Notes under the pieces: generated by a model
The model's database searches: none
What the model was told of the DNA's origin: nothing
The model's input: the letters and a program-made list of their open reading frames with translations, nothing else
Shown: piece after piece, positions 12,462 to 24,045 of the stretch
How positions within the stretch are numbered: the first letter of the stretch is position 1
Layout: each line of letters starts with the position of its first letter
From: Liolophura sinensis
Lineage: Eukaryota; Mollusca; Polyplacophora; Chitonida; Chitonidae
Assembly: GCF_032854445.1 (NCBI RefSeq)
Contig: NC_088302.1
Span: 29,543,979 to 29,607,978, forward strand
Direction of reading: 5' to 3'
Length of the DNA: 64,000 nt
Program-made: the position numbers and the translations under genes

Positions 12462-14565
12462 ATAAATGTAACACCAATCGTCAGCAACCCATCGATTGAA
12501 ACAGTAACGATTAATTGATAAACAATATGGAAATCACGCAAAAATGTGAATAAGGTATAAATAACTGGAAAAGATGACCCCGAGGAAATTTCCACAGATG
12601 TCAGTGGATTCGCTGTTAGCAGTTTAATAACAATTGATGGACATATGAAAAAGGATACCAACGATGATCAGAGAACATTTCCCAGTGCATATAGTTTCAT
12701 TCCAAATATTAAGCTGAACGCCTTTTCACAACAATACAAATAATAATTTGTAATTGTAATTATACAAAATAATAGTTTGCTTTCACATTATGTACAGTCC
12801 GTTGTCTCTTACATACTCATTACGTCCAAAGCCTAATGGAAACAGCAACAATGATGCAACCAGGTACTGTTTTTTTTTCAATCGTGACAAATCGTCCATG
12901 AAAATTGCGGTCAGATCAGGACGTTAGAAACGCGAAAAAAATATCAGTCCACACAACGGACAAAATCAACCCTGAAAATGTCGAACTGAGATACATTCGT
13001 AGCTGCGATTTACTGATCAATTGCAACTGGACATTTTTTTCCATTACATCCAAGTCATTATGCCGTCGGTCCGCTATACTGCCATGTTTACAATGCATCC
13101 ATTTATCGTTTAACAGACTTAGCTCCTTATTGATAATGTAAGATGAAAGACAATTTACTCTTATACAATCTATATTTACACTGTCAACTGCTCAATCTCT
13201 AACAGACGGTTTGGAGACGAAGTCTCAAGGAAGCTCACATAACATCAGATCTATCTGAAATAAATCATAACTTTTTTTACAGTAACTCCAAATTCACATA
13301 TACATGTAAACAAGGTTGTTTCGTTCAACCCACATGTACATTAACCCATACAGAATAGGTTTATGTATTGTTGATCTCAAGCCATATGTGACCTTGGCTG
13401 TGGAAACCGAATCACAGGTGACTGACATCTGCGAGTCATTTTGTCACATAGGCCTATTTATACATAACTCACGATACATGAAATGTTTTACAAGGACAAA
13501 ACTTACGAGGTAGGCCTATAAAAACGGCCTTGATAACGCCTTTAACGAGCAGAGTCAAGAGAAATATGACATACGAAATATTGTGAAAGTAGCCTCTGAA
13601 CTATTACTGCGGCACAAGTTTTGGTTAGTACACAAACCAGTAGTAAGGAAAGGATTTACACACTCTGCAGTCCTTTATGGAACTAGGCACTTAACATGTT
13701 CACATGGTTTGATGGACAGCTTTGAGTTAATCTGAGAAATCATTCGAAGTTTTATTTTGGCAAATGTATGTTATACATCAGCTGTATATTCAGGTGTCTT
13801 TCTATGAATGGTTGTCGAAATACGGGAGACAGTAAAAAAAAAAAAAAAAAATAACATCGAATACCTGTGTTGTGTGCCTGCTTACGTGATTCGCCATTAA
13901 TCGATTAACAGTGGAAAAAAGAAACAGGCAATGAAAAGCTGATCTCCATGATAAAAGTTTGACAGCAAACTTGTTCGAATTGGCTCGAGAATTCCATACA
14001 ATGAGTGTTCTTTAATTAGCGCCGGTATAACGCCTATTAGATCAGTGACAGTATTGACTGGTCCGAGACGACCATTCAACGACTGGCAGCCAGACAATGG
14101 TTTCAGTGCGGTCTCTGCCAGGTGAACTGCCAGCACGGGGCCCCTTATGGTGCGTAGATCGAACAAACTGGAAAGGTAATGCATTTATCGAAAACTTATC
14201 CATCAAGAACACCATGTATAGCATTGGCTAAGAAGAACATCGATACGCCAGAGCGTTTGTGTATCGTGTTTCGAGGTAACCGTAGTGCGAAGGACGTGAG
14301 GTAAGATAAGAAATCACCTATCGCATGAAGATCAAAATCCATCCTGTCACGCACCTTTAATTTCAAGCAAATAATTTTTTTCACTTCATTTTTGTTGTTG
14401 TCTTGTAGGTCTTTGACAAAAATAACTTTATCCACCCCATTGTGGAAGGTAATCAACTTTACTAATTATAGAACACTTTACAGTTGATAGAACATAAATT
14501 CTTGGTATGTTAACTGGATGAAAACGCTTATATGGTTTTGGACCAGTGACCTCAAAATCAATAGT
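12462..14565. other. No gene recognised
   Basis: AT-rich, with an 18-nt poly(A) at 13834-13851. Short open frames only. Confidence 0.5.
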
Positions 14566-14570
14566 CTACC

Positions 14571-14771
14571 TTTACTCTGATAAGAAACATAACACTTTTT
14601 CTGTAAGATAATACTGTGTCACATTCAACATAATATCTGTAAATCTAATACAATCTCTATTTTATAGTGTTTTAATCAACAGGATAATCTGCTGCAATAA
14701 GATAATACGTTCCTGCATCAATCAGACAACATAGTTTCTGTTATGTCTAACAGATTTTGTTTTCAGTGTAT
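14571..14771. mobile_element. Foldback MITE-like element, family M1
   Basis: Interior words AACATAATATCTGTAAA and CAACAGGATAATCTGCTG match the other family copies. The right end carries CATCAATCAGACAACATAG and closes with TTTGTTTTCAGTGTA. The left end (ACTCTGATAAGAAACATAAC) is diverged. Confidence 0.6.
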
Positions 14772-14999
14772 TCATAATAATGACAAAGCTTCATAAGCCG
14801 TTACAATGAAGCAATACTTCAAATGGACGATGATATCACCATGGATTTTGTTCGTTCCGTGCAAATACTTATTTCTGCTGTTTGGGTTAATCTCCACTAC
14901 AATCGTTCAGATTCCAGACGAAAACGCCATCGGTTCGTAATATACTATAGGGTTCTCAAATTTTTTGTCTGATGAAAAGGTTTGTCCACAAACTGCAGA

Positions 15000-15095
15000 T
15001 AATCGTGGGTTTCCCTGGGGCTCTACCCGGTTTCCTCCCACCATAATGCTGACCGCCGTCGTATAAGTGACATGTTGTTGAGTACGGTGTAAGGT
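15000..15095 (+). repeat. SINE family S1, 3' fragment
   Basis: Matches the S1 tail half: GTGGGTTTCCCTGGGGCTCT ... CCACCATAATGCTGACCGCC ... GTATAAGTGA. Head and mid region are absent. Confidence 0.8.
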
Positions 15096-15149
15096 GGAAT
15101 ATAATCAGTTAACCACTTAGTGTAAGGTTGGAAACCATGGTTATAAGGT

Positions 15150-15218
15150 TATAACTGAATGAATGAATGATTATGGCTTAACGCCACATAGGCAATATCT
15201 CAGCCATATCGTGGCGAT
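15150..15218 (+). repeat. SINE tail fragment, family S2
   Basis: TGAATGAATGAATGATTATG followed by GCTTAACGCCACATAGGCAA and CAGCCATATCGTGGCGATGG. A related fragment sits at 42170-42227 and the S2 SINE at 4.7 kb ends in similar sequence. Confidence 0.6.
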
Positions 15219-15490
15219 GGTTATAACTCTGTGACAACGTAGTAACATTATGTAGCTACATGAAGGGCGGGATCCCATGGGTATAATTCTGTGAATACCT
15301 AGGAACATTGTGGAGATACATGTAGGGCGGGATTCCCATGGGTATAATATTGTGAATACCTACTAACACTTTGGAGTTACACGTAGGGCGGGACTCCCAT
15401 GGGTATAATTCTCTGAATACCTAGTAACATTGTGGAGCTACATGTAGGGCGGGGCTCCCATGGGTATAATTCTGTGACATAGTAGCATTC
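15219..15490. repeat. ~61-bp tandem array
   Basis: About 4.5 units with CCCATGGGTATAATTCTGTG and TACATGTAGGGCGGG modules. The array begins directly after the S2 tail fragment, and the first unit starts with GGTTATAACTCTGTGA. Confidence 0.88.
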
Positions 15491-15694
15491 TCATTCAAAC
15501 ACACCAATATGTATAGTTATAACCGGGTACCGGGTAATATTATGTAGCTTGATTTAGACCGCAACTGTTATGGTCAATCATAACTGTGAAGGTTTCAATA
15601 TATGATCACTTGTAATATCATCGAAGTCCATCATGATAACAATCAGTTACGTCTGCTTTATCATTTATCGAGCCCAGTTTGCGCAAACTGTCAT

Positions 15695-15893
15695 CGGCTT
15701 CAGTGGGAGTGTCAAGTCCAGCTTATGCTGGCTTTCTCTCCGGCCGTACATGGGAATGTCTGTCAGCAACCTGCGGATGGTCGTGAGTTTCCCCCGGACT
15801 CTGCGCGGTTTCCACCCATCATAATGATGGCCGCCGTCGTATAAGTGTAATATTCTTGATTACGGCGTAAAACACCAATCAAATCAAATAAAT
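15695..15893 (+). repeat. SINE family S1, 5'-truncated
   Basis: Begins in the region after box B (GTCAAGTCCAGCTTATGCTG) and continues through CAGCAACCTGCGGATGGTCG to the tail GGCGTAAAACACCAATCAAA followed by TCAAATAAAT. The tRNA head is largely lost. Confidence 0.88.
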
Positions 15894-16764
15894 CAGTGGG
15901 GGTGTGGCTGGTTACTAAGTGAATCACTCTGACTGAGTATAAAACCAACAGTCAATTGCATGCTCTCTGGTTGTCCGAGAAATTTCATTCACGGCGGACA
16001 ATGCGATTGCGGTCGGGGCAGGAACGATATCTCCTGATAAAACGCCAAAGGCGGCCACATTCGTCATCTTCACTTGGTTACCCTCCCGGACAGACACGAG
16101 AATCGGCCGACTCGCTCCGATCGTTACAGTCTCCCCCGTCAAATACTGCCCCACAGCCCTCAGGAGTAAGTTCGACACGAATTGATGGAGTAATGGGTCG
16201 ATTGGAAGCAGCCAAATGGTATCAGGGAAGCAAAAATAGATTTAAGGAAGGCCTATGCTTGTTTTCCAATCCCTTGAGCCCCTATTTACAATCGATGACG
16301 TACAAGAAGCCAAGGCGGGTGGATTACAGCTGTTGATGTGAAACATGCCCGGATACCTAAACGTTATAGGGTTACTACATGGCTTAGCAATCCAACATAC
16401 CCTATATGAGATAAAATAGAACGTGCTTTAACATGTAGCAAAATAATTACTTGACTGTGTAGTTTGTTACAACACAAGTTCAGCAGTGCTTTTCTCACAA
16501 TACAGCAGTCCAGATAGCGCTGAGTTCATTTATAAAGTGTAGAAAAAGTACCAAGAGAAGGTCTACTGGCCATGTCATGTTAAATGGACCTGGTCTCCAT
16601 GTATGAAAGTTGCTATAAGGTATAAAGAAAAGGAGTCAATTTATACGCATAATCTAATACTTGTAGGTGATATCATTTATTTCAATGTTACTAAGGAGTT
16701 GTCGCTGGCTCATCAATCTAAGGCGTCGTTCCCACCGCAACATGAACACAGCTGCGGCCCGCGG
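15894..16764. other. No gene recognised; 126-codon open frame noted
   Basis: A plus-strand open frame at 15956-16336 (MHALWLSEKFHSRRTMRLRS...) is basic and Ser/Pro-rich, with a TATA-like GAGTATAAAACC at ~15935. An overlapping minus-strand frame at 15924-16178 has more hydrophobic content. No domain is recognised in either. Confidence 0.35.
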
Positions 16765-17015
16765 TTTGGATTTATTTATTTGATTGGAGTTTTACACTGC
16801 ACTTAACAATACTTCATTCTTACAACGGCGGCAAGCATTATGGTGGGAGGAATTTGGGCAGAACAATCTGCAGGCTGCTGGCAGACCTTTGTACGGACGA
16901 CGGGAACGGAAGCCAGCTTGATCTGGACTTAAGTTTACAGCGATCGCTTTGGTCAGAGGTACCTGGGCCACTGTGCTGCGCTAGCACGCTAACCACTTGG
17001 CCGTTGCATATTTGA
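16765..17015 (-). repeat. SINE family S1, near full length, diverged
   Basis: The plus strand reads tail first: TTATTTATTTGATTGGAGTT, AAGCATTATGGTGGGAGGAA, GCAGGCTGCTGGCAGACCTT, and a tRNA-like end TGCGCTAGCACGCTAACCAC. Clearly older than the copies with intact target duplications. Confidence 0.82.
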
Positions 17016-17427
17016 GTCAGGAGGTTTATCAAGTACCTGGCGAAAGGAAGGCACTTTACTCTAGGAGCTCCGTTATCCTCCAGCATTATGTATTAAAGTG
17101 GAAAAGTTTCACGTTAAACGTTTAAAATTATTCTAACAAGGAAACACGTCTGTTCAAATGTACTTTGCTTAAATACTAAACATAAATTTGCCTCTCCGCT
17201 GATTGTGACATCTCTCTGAGACGAGGCGTTGCTAAGCAAATGCACTACCATGAAGGCCGATGTTGGGCTGTTTGTCATGATTTTGTTCCATCCTCTTTTT
17301 TCTGGATTGCTACATCCTGTTTGTACATGCGAGAAAAGAACCATTAATCACCATAACTGTTAGGAAATCCCTATCAACGCTCGCAACCAGTTTTCGTTAT
17401 GACAGGTGTGCGGGAATCAGCTAATAT

Positions 17428-17598
17428 ATGCCTGTCATTGTCGCCACATTATTGGACATGGCTTTTACAAATGTGTCTAGATTCGGATTTCAATATCACC
17501 CCTTTGCAGACTGGCTAAAGTACGGAGTTATGCTAGGCACCGTGCTGACAATTATAACGGATGTTCGTCAACAGATCCGAAGAAGCGGCAAAGTTTAA
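17428..17598 (+). CDS. Possible small ORF or terminal exon, duplicate copy 1 (56 aa)
   Basis: Not recognised. It encodes MPVIVATLLDMAFTNVSRFG, a middle part FQYHPFADWLKYGVML with a moderately hydrophobic GVMLGTVLTIITDV segment, and a basic end RQQIRRSGKV before TAA. An in-frame stop lies just upstream of the ATG. Alternatively a splice acceptor (TGTCTAG at 17471-17477) could make the last 40 codons a terminal exon. Three of the four differences from copy 2 are synonymous, which is suggestive only. It may equally be chance in a repeat. Confidence 0.25.
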   Translation: MPVIVATLLDMAFTNVSRFGFQYHPFADWLKYGVMLGTVLTIITDVRQQIRRSGKV

Positions 17599-17793
17599 TA
17601 TTCGCTTCACATCACGTGCTGTCTATACAGGTTTAGCTGTTAGAATGCAGACTTGTATACCATTACTTTAACTGAGGAATGGCTGCCCGACTGATAAAAA
17701 GCCCTACGCTTGGGGCCACTGTATCTCCCGTTGACAATGATTGCATATTCGAATCCAGCTAGCAATGGCAGGTGTGCGGGAATCAGCTAATAT

Positions 17794-17964
17794 ATGCCTG
17801 TCATTGTCGCCACATTATTGGACATGGCTTTTACAAATGTGTCTAGATTCGGGTTTCAATACCACCCTTTTGCAGGCTGGCTAAAGTACGGAGTTATGCT
17901 AGGCACCGTGCTGACAATTATAACGGATGTTCGTCAACAGATCCGAAGAAGCGGCAAAGTTTAA
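17794..17964 (+). CDS. Possible small ORF or terminal exon, duplicate copy 2 (56 aa)
   Basis: Same frame and length as the copy at 17428-17598. The only amino-acid change is Asp to Gly (FADWLKY to FAGWLKY). The other three substitutions fall in third positions of Gly, Tyr and Pro codons. Function unknown. Confidence 0.25.
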   Translation: MPVIVATLLDMAFTNVSRFGFQYHPFAGWLKYGVMLGTVLTIITDVRQQIRRSGKV

Positions 17965-18142
17965 TATTCGCATCACATCACCTGCTGCCTATACAAGTAG
18001 CTGTTAGAATGCAGACTTGTATACCATTACTTTAACTGAGGAATGGCTGCCCGACTGATAAAAAGCCCTACGCTTGGGGCCATTGTATCTCCCGTTGACA
18101 ATGATTGCATATTCGAATCCAGCTAGCAATGGCACAGCTCTG

Positions 18143-18390
18143 GATTACACTAAAAAACATAATCTGCTCATTTTAACGGAAAGTATGTGATGGTAGAATG
18201 TATTCTGCTATTGTAACAGATTATTCTGTTATAACACATATATTCTATTAATTCAACATAAAGATTCTATTAAACAGGATATTATGCTAAATACACCATA
18301 ATACGAAATAACGGTCTGACAATACATTGTACCATCACTCAGACAACAGACTTTCTGTTTAAATTAACAGATCAATTTTTTTGACTGTAA
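18143..18390. mobile_element. Foldback MITE-like element, family M1, both ends present
   Basis: The left end is TTACACTAAAAAACATAATC. The reverse complement of the right end is TTACAGTCAAAAAAATTGAT. Both run into TAAC(A/G)GAAAG and GTGATGG modules, giving imperfect terminal inverted repeats of ~55 bp. The interior is AT-rich and non-coding (CAACATAAAGATTCTATTAA, CAGGATATTATGCTAAAT). Confidence 0.75.
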
Positions 18391-21237
18391 ATTATCAGGT
18401 GTATAAAACTGTAATGGTTTGCACGGGCCATTGTCCACTTTCTTAACCTGTTAAATAACCTGCCTATGTACGATGCCATTTATAAACTGGCTTAATTTAC
18501 CATGACTCGAACGTTCCATTGACGTGCCCATGAGCAATATGTAGCTAAATGACTTAGCAATGGATATGCTTAATATTTCTGTTATGTTAGACAAAGGCAA
18601 GCGTATTTTAGGCGTTTTTTCCATATTTCTATAATGTCTAAAAATACTTTTGATCCGTTTATTACAAAATATGTAACATGATACTCTATGGAATCGCCAA
18701 TTTTGGTAGTCTAACCTACGTTGAAATTTTTTCAAGGTACATGTTTTCACCGCAGCTGTATCATTGATGGATCTTACTTCTTACTTCCTTATTTATACTA
18801 CGTTTCATCACATAGGAGTAAAAACTATTCAAGGATTTAAGGAAAGAATTGTTATATACGAACCTGTTTACGAAGACTGTATATAGTTACACCGGTGTTT
18901 TCACAAGGCCCTCGTCTTCGTTGTTTTGCACACAGGTGAAATGTCCAAACTGATTAGAAAGGTTCTCACTTACTCACTCTACTATAAACCAAATGAAATA
19001 TTGATTTGTTTCGCTAAAGGCCATTTTGTCACATTACTGAGGTAATATTATCACTGTTTCAATCACTTCCTCTAGCAGAGCCCCTGAACTGCGAGACACT
19101 CTACTGCAGTGATATAGATTAGAGATAGACTGATGGAGTTCTATTTTGTCGACTGTCTCGGTACACGGCTTCAAAGCCAAACAGACAATCAGTGTATACA
19201 GCTGGATTGAAGGCTGTTAGTACGCAACGTAACTTTATTGTTGACCGCTTTTGTCCCGGACATTTGAAAAATCCACAGATTTGAGTTCCCTTTTCTGTTG
19301 TGGTTTTAAAATCTGCATCGTACACGTCAAAACAACACTGACAAAACTATAAACCCTGCAGACGTTTTCAAAAACATCCGACATTAGCTTTTAACAGCCC
19401 ATTTAGGCGGGTCAATCTGTTACTGAACATTCAGGAAAGCAATACTGTTCTCCGGATAAGAACATCTGTGACTGTTATATTACCTTCGTCCATAAACAGT
19501 CATATACAGCCACCTATATCATAGCTTTATGTCCCCAACGATGCATTTTTCTCATATCTGAGTTCGGTACCTTGCCGAGGCCAGGTGTTTAAAAAGCTTG
19601 TTTTTCAATCGCTAGGACATAAAAAATGGCAGTTCGACCTCCACGTTGGATATAGAGAAGTTATGGATTACCGCGCTCTCAATGATTGTGAGGTCGTGTT
19701 GATATCGACCAGGCTCGTGATCCGTTTGCGCAGTCTAACGTTCGAGGAATTTGTCTCATCCAGGTAAACTGATTGACACACCATACATGTAATCTAGAAT
19801 CCGCATGCAGCTGTGTACACAGCAATGCAGAGCGAAGATTGTCATATCTTTGATATGAATTCATACTGAATGACTAGCTAATAAAAAATGCGTTTTCTAC
19901 AACTTTCTTGCAACATTTAAGAATATAGTTTCACACATCCCAAGAACATATAGTAAGTTGTTAACGTTCACTGCTCTAAATTATTGGCCCATTTCACCGG
20001 GTGCTCTGTGCAGTGCCCAAAACTGAGCATTTATCGCAGCACTACACTGGGCAAATCTTTTGAACATTCGGTTCCCAGGGTACTGCAATTTCCTGACCGT
20101 TTATTCAGAGTTTTATGTCCAGAGCAAACCCCAATACTCCCACATCGCTTCCGTTTAGACGAACATGGTGAGAAGCATTAAAAGTCGAGTATACCAGTTA
20201 TGCCTCGGCAGATGACTTCAAACGGCCATTTCCATCAGCAAAGGGAGGCCATTATCACGTAGGTTAACGGTAAATTCTCAAATCTGCTGTTCGGAGGCTT
20301 CAAATTAAAATAGTCGACTACCGCAAGCAAATTATAGGGTATCTGTTGTCCAATCGAGATCTAGTATATGTGTTGACAATCGTCTTTTTCAACGGCCTCT
20401 TCAGGGTATGTCGTCGTGCAAAGGACTGAAGCTAGAATGTACACCTGTGTATATATGGGGAAAGCATGAATTATGAAATGTTTGGAGTTTTGGAACTGGT
20501 GCGCTCTAACTGATCTGCTCTTATAATTGTTCCATATGAGTCATTTAAAAGTAAACAGAGTAACACAACCGGGTTTGCATAGGGATAACAACGTTTGATT
20601 TATTAGTTTGCAAAAGTTTCTAACAACGCAGTCAAGCAAGTGAAGGTTCAGCCAAAATGTTAACTTGTATACACGCAGTATTAGAAATACAGAGAAAATA
20701 CTGATATGATATGTTCATACTGTCATCCAAATTATACATGTGAATATAATCTTCTGAATGTTTTCAAGTCCTCCAGACTGTCAGCTTGGATTTTCCAGGT
20801 TATGTTTTACTTAGCTCAGTTCCTGAGTTGGTTTCTATAACATTTGCATTGTGCTCAGGATCGATGAGAGTTTCCCACAAGGGTTCAAGGGTTCTGTGAC
20901 AGTGACGACTCTATTGCAGATCCCAATCTAGTCTGTCAACAGGCCCTAGCAATATATCCGCACTCCATGATTTTGTCATCACGTAAAACTCTTTGATGTG
21001 CCGCCAGCCTGGATGAAACGCTGGCGATCATGTCAACAGGATTTCAGGGCGGTAAATCAATTCATCGTAACCATGTCTGTCTCAAAAGAAGACCGTACAA
21101 GCTTCAAGTTTATAACCACCCCATTTATATACATAACTTTCACTACGATATGTAATTCCCTCTTACCTGCAAAAACATCAATTTCAGTGATGATTTATTC
21201 TTTTAATTGGTGTTTTGTTCTTTTGGATGGCGTTTTA
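18391..21237. other. No gene recognised
   Basis: Short open frames on both strands, none with a family signature. No tandem or inverted structure found by eye. Confidence 0.45.
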
Positions 21238-21392
21238 TTCTTTTGATTGGTGTTTCACGCCGTTCTCAAGAATATTTCACGTATATGACGGCGGTCAACA
21301 TTATGGTCGAAGGAAACTGCGCAGAGCCCGCGGAAAACCCACGAGTCATCGGCAGATTGCTGTCAGACCATTCAACGTACGTGTAAGTGATG
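21238..21392 (-). repeat. SINE family S1, head-truncated
   Basis: The plus strand reads TTTGATTGGTGTTTCACGCC, GTTCTCAAGAATATTTCACG, GACGGCGGTCAACATTATGG, ending near ATTCAACGTACG. The tRNA-derived head is absent. Confidence 0.85.
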
Positions 21393-23385
21393 AGAACCTG
21401 CCTTAAGTCTAACAACCATCAAGGGTAACATTTATTATATGCAGCTGTTTCCATTGCTCTATATTTTTTCTATATTTGTTACATTTGTTATGTTTTGACT
21501 TAGTTATATCTTCGTTTTGTATATTTCATTAATATTGCAAAGACATTTTTTATAGTCTTGTTACATTCCTATAACACTCGATATTAACAGAGCAATCGTC
21601 GTCCGTAGACAAAACGCTACAGTATACGCACATGGCTGTCTTGGATATATACACTAGCAGATGTTGTCCCCGTAGGCGTACTAGAATGTAGCATATCGAT
21701 GGACTCCCAGAATATTTGTCCTTTCGCAGACATAAATCGGAATTTTCAGTTGATGTTATAAGGAATGTGTGTTCGTCAAGCCTTTTCTGAAATATAGATT
21801 AAATATTGTCTTAAGAATGAACACATGAAACGCATTAACTGTTGATTCCAGCACACTCAGAAACACGCGGTTAAAGCTATTGGTAGAGGTGGCGTGTGTC
21901 GTACAACGTGTCCAGACAGGTCGTGGTCGTTGTTGTTTACAGTTGTACAGCGTTGGGCATCGTTCAAGCGTGAACAATTCGCTTCTTAAGCTTCGCCAGT
22001 GTAATAAACTGTCTAGACACGATCATCGCTGAACCCAGGACAACGTTCTCAATACATTATGCCACAAGCGTTACTAAACACACATGCAGTTAGCGGCGTC
22101 ATGTCATAACAGGGAAATTCTGTCTGAAAATTTAATACCGCATGATTGACTATATATAGGTGCATTTACACCCGTTTCGACCGTTGTACTATGCCAGCCT
22201 TACAGCTACCTGGCTTGACGTAGCACATATCTTAAAAACATATATATTTGAACCTAACGTTCAAGATGTCATTGATCAACATCCACCAACCTTACGAAGG
22301 GTGAGCCATGCAATATCATTTATGTGCAATGTTAAGCTTATGCCAAATAAAAAATAATATTCAGTTTAAAATTACATAGTCAACTAGTGGCTGAAACTAA
22401 AAAGTAAAACGGTATCCGGTTAGAGTTTGCAGAAAAACTCACCGTCTTCTCAAAGGTATCACCGCAGACCCAGGTGGCGCTAATCAATGTAAGGGAGAAT
22501 ACTCTGTAAATTTGTCCATACCTTGGTATGATTCAACGACAGCATTCTAGAAAACAGTCTCATTCGTTATGGTTCTTTGCTTGTTTCAAACGTTCCGATT
22601 TTTTAGCTTTGCTTCGTCATGTTCGTCATTTCATCGTTACAGTTAGCGTGACTGTTTAACTGTTAGCACGATTTTCCAGTTTTGGACATGGTATTTAGAC
22701 AAAAGACTTAGACTCATGCATAAAAGAAAAAACACAACCGACACTGAAATCGTTAAACTCGGTGGAGTCTTGGCGTCAAAACAGACATTCGACAGTCTTA
22801 AATTGTATGCGATGCTGGAAAGACGCAGGCAATGTTCTGGGTAAATGAGTGAAATCAGTACCCAAATCACTTTAGTTTACACTAGCAGTTTTAGATGACC
22901 AAACGATGGTATTTTTTGCCTCTGATTGCAACTGTTCGTTTATCCAACGTAGCGATCTAAATTCACACGACGAATATATGGTCCCTAGCCCCTGGATAAG
23001 CGGAATTTAACACAGTTATGAAGCATAGTGTCAGAGATCTTAACGCCCGAATTGGTGAGTGCTATATGTATGCTACTTAGACAATATGGTTTGTGTCATC
23101 TAATAAAACTAGTGGCATCCAAGCATAAAACACGAGGTTTGTCGGGTGTAATCTTCTGCATGGCAACGGCAAAGTCAGAAACTGGTTGCAGTAGAAAAAC
23201 TATCGTAAAGCAGTCAGAAACAGAAGAACAGAGTAACCCAATATCATTTCATCTCATTACATTGGTAATAGAATCTTAAATAATAACGCAATAACTTTCA
23301 TTAATTAGATTCGGTCAGAAAAAGAAATAACAAAAGAGTGTAACTTAATCCAACGAGGTATGCCTTGGAGTTTATTAACTGACAA
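21393..23385. other. No gene recognised
   Basis: AT-rich; short uninformative open frames only. Confidence 0.45.
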
Positions 23386-23855
23386 CCTAACAAATATATG
23401 GATCCCAGCCTTCTTTTTATTCAGTGAGCGACGTTTCGGTATAGGCACTAATACCGTTCTTAAGCATAATGATCAACTGGTGACAGCAATGGGTATTTAA
23501 AGAGAGGCTAGGTTGTTGATTTCAACGTATGAACAATAGACGACAACAGATTGACAAGACTGATAAGAGAGGGTACATTGCTGATTAAGTAAATGAACAA
23601 CAGATGAAACGTACAATAGACGAAACATACATCAGATAAACAATGGACATTAACAACTATGGGCAAAGGTGTGAGCCATGTTGGCTGGTAGTCTAGTGTT
23701 TATCTGCTGAGATGAGATCACTGTAGGCTGGGGTTGGGGTGGGGGGGGGGGGTGTTGGAATTAGAATCATCATGCTTGATAACAGTATTAGTGTCTATAC
23801 CGAAACGTCGATCACTAAATGAAAAGAAGCTGTGATCCATATATTTGTTATGTAT
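23386..23855. mobile_element. ~470-bp inverted-repeat element with Penelope-like ends
   Basis: The left arm (23386-23472) and right arm (23766-23855) are imperfect inverted repeats of ~87 bp around a ~293-bp centre. Each arm, read outward, contains ATACCGAAACGTCG followed by CACT(A/G)AAT(A/G)AAAAGAAG and ATCCATATATTTGTTA. A GGTAT...ATACC hairpin next to GAAACG resembles the degenerate hammerhead-type motifs known in Penelope-like element terminal repeats. There is no coding sequence in the centre, which holds a G-rich run at 23730-23753. Confidence 0.6.
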
Positions 23856-24007
23856 ACCATCTCAACTTCTAAATGCCATTGAAAGAAGTTATTAGTTGAC
23901 GTATGGGTTTCATTCGCCTTTGATCAACCAGTAGTACTATTACAAAACAGCCTTGATGCCATTATACAACGAGTGTATCTGCTAGGTGGTTCGATACAAT
24001 TAGAGAC

Positions 24008-24045
24008 AAACAGCATAGAGAGTAAAACCAGAGTTAGCCAGGTCA
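24008..24045 (-). repeat. Fragment of dispersed repeat D1
   Basis: CAGCATAGAGAGTAAAACCA is the reverse complement of the D1 end module (CTGGTTTTACTCTCTATGC). Confidence 0.45.

Larger units (their letters stand above)
17403..18134 (+). repeat. 366-bp tandem duplication, two copies
   Basis: Copy 1 is 17403-17768 and copy 2 is 17769-18134, in head-to-tail contact. They differ at only about ten positions. Each copy ends with a box-B-like ATATTCGAATCCAGC. Each contains a 56-codon open frame, listed separately. Confidence 0.95.

Noticed and set aside
15924-16336. 126-codon plus-strand frame (with RLRSG, reminiscent of retroelement gag starts) and overlapping minus frame
   Set aside because: No domain, no zinc knuckle, no reverse transcriptase and no LTRs nearby. 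The short motif is not enough.
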